This document shows, piece by piece, positions 61,631 to 64,000 of a stretch of 64,000 nucleotides of DNA (within the stretch, counting starts at the first letter, position 1; every line of letters starts with the position of its first letter). The stretch is from positions 396,821 to 460,820 of the forward strand of contig CAWJWO010000002.1 of assembly GCA_963846585.1 (NCBI GenBank), written 5' to 3'. This DNA is from JAAUTT01 sp963846585. GTDB taxonomy: Bacteria; Bacteroidota; Bacteroidia; Bacteroidales; JAAUTT01. A model generated the notes under the pieces. That model was not told where the DNA came from. It ran no database searches and was given only the letters and a program-made list of their open reading frames with translations. The position numbers and the translations under genes were made by a program.

Positions 61631-61864
61631 ATGCCGACAATAAAAATTATTGATTCTGTAAAGATCGATTTATATTCAAGAGAGCATCCGCCACCACATT
61701 TTCATGCTATTTTTGCCGATTTTGAAGCTTTAATTACGATCCAGAATTTTGAAATTTATGCTGGCAGACTTCCAAAACCGCAATTAAACAAAGTGATTAA
61801 TTGGGCTAAGGATAATCAAGAGATGCTTTTGGACAACTTTAAACGATTAAATCCAAGATTATGA
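61631..61864 (+). CDS. DUF4160 protein, cassette 2
   Basis: A 77-residue DUF4160 protein with the family core YSREHPPPHFHAIF and GRLPKPQLNKVINWAKDN. DUF4160 genes usually pair with DUF2442 genes, as here (4-bp overlap), in units with toxin-antitoxin features. Biochemical function is unknown. Confidence 0.88.
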   Translation: MPTIKIIDSVKIDLYSREHPPPHFHAIFADFEALITIQNFEIYAGRLPKPQLNKVINWAKDNQEMLLDNFKRLNPRL

Positions 61865-62379
61865 GAAAGAGTATTAAAATGCCAAGGATTTTAAAAATTG
61901 ATAAAATCGATGGACTTAAGATATATGTGATCTTTAATAATGGCGAAATTCGATTATTAGATTTCGGCAAAATATTAAACGACTGGGATATAAAAGAATC
62001 AGATATTGAGTATAAATTATTTGATTTATCAGAGATTAAAAAGGTTAAACTTCGCAATCAGACTCTTTCATGGGATAATTTGACCGTAAAAATGATTGAC
62101 GAAAAAGGTCAGGAAAAGGAATATCCATACGAGATTGGTCCAGATGTATTGTATAAACTAAGCCTGGATTCAGATATTCAGGCTCAAGGATATGGTGATA
62201 TTGTCCGCAGGGCAAGGATCAAAGCCGGATTGACACAGGATGAACTAGCACATAGAGCTGGAACAACTAGATTTTACATATCCAGATTTGAAAATAACAA
62301 ATCAGACATTGAATTATCGACTTTTAAGAGAATAATTGAATCTGGACTTGGAAAACGATTGACTTTAAATATAAAATAA
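61861..62379 (+). CDS. DUF2442 fused to an Xre-type helix-turn-helix, cassette 2
   Basis: A 172-residue protein. Residues 8-90 are DUF2442-like (IYVIFNNGEIRLLDFGKIL, KVKLRNQTLSWDNLTV), and residues 110-172 are an Xre helix-turn-helix (VRRARIKAGLTQDELAHRAGTTRFYISRFENN). It overlaps the DUF4160 gene by 4 bp. The fused DNA-binding domain suggests it represses its own promoter at 61592. It would be the antitoxin in a toxin-antitoxin reading. Confidence 0.88.
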   Translation: MRKSIKMPRILKIDKIDGLKIYVIFNNGEIRLLDFGKILNDWDIKESDIEYKLFDLSEIKKVKLRNQTLSWDNLTVKMIDEKGQEKEYPYEIGPDVLYKLSLDSDIQAQGYGDIVRRARIKAGLTQDELAHRAGTTRFYISRFENNKSDIELSTFKRIIESGLGKRLTLNIK

Positions 62380-62389
62380 AAACGGCAGG

Positions 62390-62520
62390 GGCTAACAAAC
62401 GGTATAAAATATTGGGGTTCAATGGGTAAGAAAAGTGAATCGCTCGCAAGAATGGATTTTAACGTAAGAAAGGTTCGTGTCCACGATTTCCCCAACATTT
62501 CATACCGTCAAACGTTAGCG
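62390..62520 (+). other. attC-like recombination site 2
   Basis: Left half GGCTAACAAACGGTATAAAA then TTGGGG; right half CCCCAACATTTCATACCGTC then AAACGTTAGCG. Right core GTTAGCG at 62514-62520. It starts 10 bp after the cassette 2 stop and is the best of the three matches to a classical attC. Confidence 0.85.
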
Positions 62521-62573
62521 GTCAGGCTAAAACAAAACACAGCACTTTGATAAATGATAATAAATTTTAAAAT

Positions 62574-63491
62574 ATGATACCTGATTATCAATCATTAATG
62601 CTTCCACTTCTTAGTCTTGTTTCGGATAGGCAAGAGCATAAATACCGTGATTTAATTGAAGATTTAGCTGTTGAATTTCAAGTAACAGATGATGAGCGTA
62701 AGGAACTTTTGGCAAGTGGGAATCAAGCAATTTTTGATAATCGAGTAGGCTGGGCAAAAACATATTTAAAAAAGGCTGGACTTCTGGATTCTCCTAAGCG
62801 AGCAACATTTATAATCACACAAGTTGGACTTGATACATTAAAGAAAAAACCTGATAGGATTGATGCTAAATATCTGAAACAGTTTCCATCGTTTCTTGAT
62901 TTTCAAAATTCAAGCAAGCATGACAATGACAGCGAAGAGGATATAATAAATACTGAGCCAAATGAGCAAACACCAGAGGAGAATCTTGATAAAGCATATC
63001 AAAGGATTAGAAAATCGTTAGCATCTGAATTACTAAATAAAGTGGTTGATTTATCACCAACTTTTTTCGAAAGACTTGTTGTTGAGCTTTTAGTTAAAAT
63101 GGGATATGGCGGATCAATTAAAGATGCTGGCAAAGCCATTGGTAAAAGCGGTGATGAAGGAATCGATGGCACAATAAAGGAGGATAAATTAGGGCTTGAT
63201 ATTATATATATCCAAGCTAAGCGATGGAAACCCGGGAATGTTGTTGGACGGCCTGAACTTCATAAATTTGTTGGTGCGTTGGCTGGACAAGGTGCAAAAA
63301 AAGGGATATTTATTACGACATCAAATTTTACAAAGGAGGCGTTGGAATATACTCCTAAAAATGAAACCAAGATTGTGCTGATTGATGGAGAACAACTTGC
63401 ACAACTTATGATTGATTACAGTCTTGGATGTACAACACAGCAGACTTATGAGATAAAGAAAATTGATAGTGATTATTTTGGAGAAGATTAA
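62574..63491 (+). CDS. Mrr-family restriction endonuclease, cassette 3
   Basis: A 305-residue type IV-like restriction protein. Residues 1-85 are an Mrr N-terminal winged-helix domain (EHKYRDLIEDLAVEFQVTDDER). An acidic linker follows, then the Mrr catalytic domain with FFERLVVELLVKMGYGG, the nuclease residues in GDEGIDGTI and IIYIQAKRW (D...QxK). Mrr enzymes cut methylated foreign DNA. The gene fills one cassette alone, between attC-like sites 2 and 3. Confidence 0.92.
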   Translation: MIPDYQSLMLPLLSLVSDRQEHKYRDLIEDLAVEFQVTDDERKELLASGNQAIFDNRVGWAKTYLKKAGLLDSPKRATFIITQVGLDTLKKKPDRIDAKYLKQFPSFLDFQNSSKHDNDSEEDIINTEPNEQTPEENLDKAYQRIRKSLASELLNKVVDLSPTFFERLVVELLVKMGYGGSIKDAGKAIGKSGDEGIDGTIKEDKLGLDIIYIQAKRWKPGNVVGRPELHKFVGALAGQGAKKGIFITTSNFTKEALEYTPKNETKIVLIDGEQLAQLMIDYSLGCTTQQTYEIKKIDSDYFGED

Positions 63492-63513
63492 TAAACATAA
63501 ATAAAGCCCGAAC

Positions 63514-63644
63514 CGCTAACAACGGCTCATACCCAATGCGGGTTTCAGCGGTTTGCGAATGTCGCTGCTTTCTATTATATTTGTCCTCGGTGGATAGGTC
63601 AGTGCTTCTAAAACCCGCACTGGGCATAGCCGCGAACGTTATGC
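63514..63644 (+). other. attC-like recombination site 3
   Basis: Left half CGCTAACAACGGCTCATACC then CAATGCGGGTTT; right half AAACCCGCACTGGGCATAGC then CGCGAACGTTATGC. Right core GTTATGC at 63638-63644. The arms differ in sequence from sites 1 and 2 but have the same layout and length, which argues for conserved structure. Confidence 0.8.
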
Positions 63645-63687
63645 GCATTTTTAAGAAAAGCGTCACTTCTAATTTTAGTGAAATCTT

Positions 63688-63972
63688 ATGATTACAATAA
63701 ACAATCTTTGGGAATCAAATAATGGGCATGATTGGAAGATTGCTCTTGAACATTATTGGAGCTTATTTACAACCTGAAAATATAGAATTGGAGCATGAGT
63801 TAAATGATTTGAAACTTGACAAATTAGCAATTTAGAGCAACTTGATTGGTATAATTTTCTACATGATAAATACTTTGGTTGGAAATATACTGCTCCTAAT
63901 AGATACGCCTCAACTACTTTGGTATTAAAAAAGTACAAGGATTCAAATCAACTTGATAGTTTGTTGATATAA
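63688..63972 (+). pseudogene. Broken hypothetical gene, cassette 4
   Basis: Starts MITINNLWESNNGHDWKIAL and continues in shifted frames as PENIELEHELNDL and then DWYNFLHDKYFGWKYTAPNRYASTTL to a stop at 63970-63972. Two frame changes, near 63768 and 63830, are needed to join the pieces. The joined product would be about 95 residues. It starts 44 bp after the attC core. No function is assigned. Confidence 0.65.
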
Positions 63973-64000
63973 AAAGGAGATTACTAAATCTTAATGTTTT

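Larger units (their letters stand above)
60809..64000 (+). other. Integron-type gene cassette array (attC cluster without integrase)
   Basis: Short gene units, all on the plus strand, are separated by three attC-like palindromes of 131-133 bp at 61411, 62390 and 63514. Cassette contents: a zinc-knuckle repeat protein plus a hypothetical gene; DUF4160 with DUF2442-HTH; Mrr endonuclease; a broken gene. No IntI gene is present in the window. The left side borders an IS91 element and the right side runs off the end. Confidence 0.75.

Noticed and set aside
1..64000. tRNA or rRNA genes
   Set aside because: No cloverleaf with a GGTTCRAATCC-type T-arm and matching acceptor stem, and no rRNA sequence, was recognised by eye; a covariance scan was not possible here.

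Overview
The window is AT-rich DNA from a member of the Bacteroidota. Several things point there: a cytochrome bd operon led by a DUF4492 gene, C-terminal type IX secretion (T9SS) tails, a glycine-tailed RRM protein, SiaC-like DUF1987 proteins, TAnnTTTG -7 boxes and the absence of strong Shine-Dalgarno sites. I saw no tRNA, rRNA or CRISPR array.

About 1-37 kb is a core-type region. It holds a partial alcohol dehydrogenase, two SiaC-like genes around a galactose mutarotase/sugar symporter pair, DUF4492-cydAB plus a tiny membrane protein, a large hybrid histidine kinase, transketolase, YchF, several secreted enzymes, RlmN and an RRM protein. A Pst-like oxyanion ABC transporter then runs directly into cysD-cysH-cysN, the assimilatory sulfate-reduction genes. 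Three neighbouring exported enzyme-fold proteins (18.4-25.1 kb) have replacements at catalytic or metal-binding positions. Intergenic spaces are full of short low-complexity repeat families that often begin at, or supply, the stop codon of the preceding gene. Three ~120-bp palindromes with a common loop also sit exactly at stop codons.

About 37-44 kb is accessory: a PIN toxin-antitoxin pair, a PPP-type phosphatase, a GxxExxY gene bracketed by copies of a ~45-bp leader repeat, NYN, STAS-like and HNH proteins, a larger direct repeat, and a two-gene locus ending in a short, probably truncated ADP-ribosyltransferase-like protein.

About 45-57 kb is decaying and transposon-rich. It contains a frame-broken secreted metzincin with a T9SS tail, a 231-bp MITE-like element beside a Tn3-family transposase remnant, broken membrane glycosyltransferase genes (GT39-like, DUF2079), and an IS66 element lying against a second IS66 remnant.

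About 57-64 kb has two tyrosine recombinases and an IS91-family HUH transposase, followed by what looks like an integron-type gene cassette array without an integron integrase. Three attC-like imperfect palindromes of 131-133 bp separate cassettes for a zinc-knuckle repeat protein, a DUF4160/DUF2442-HTH pair, an Mrr restriction endonuclease and a broken gene. One cassette carries its own Bacteroidota-type promoter. This array is the most unusual system in the window.
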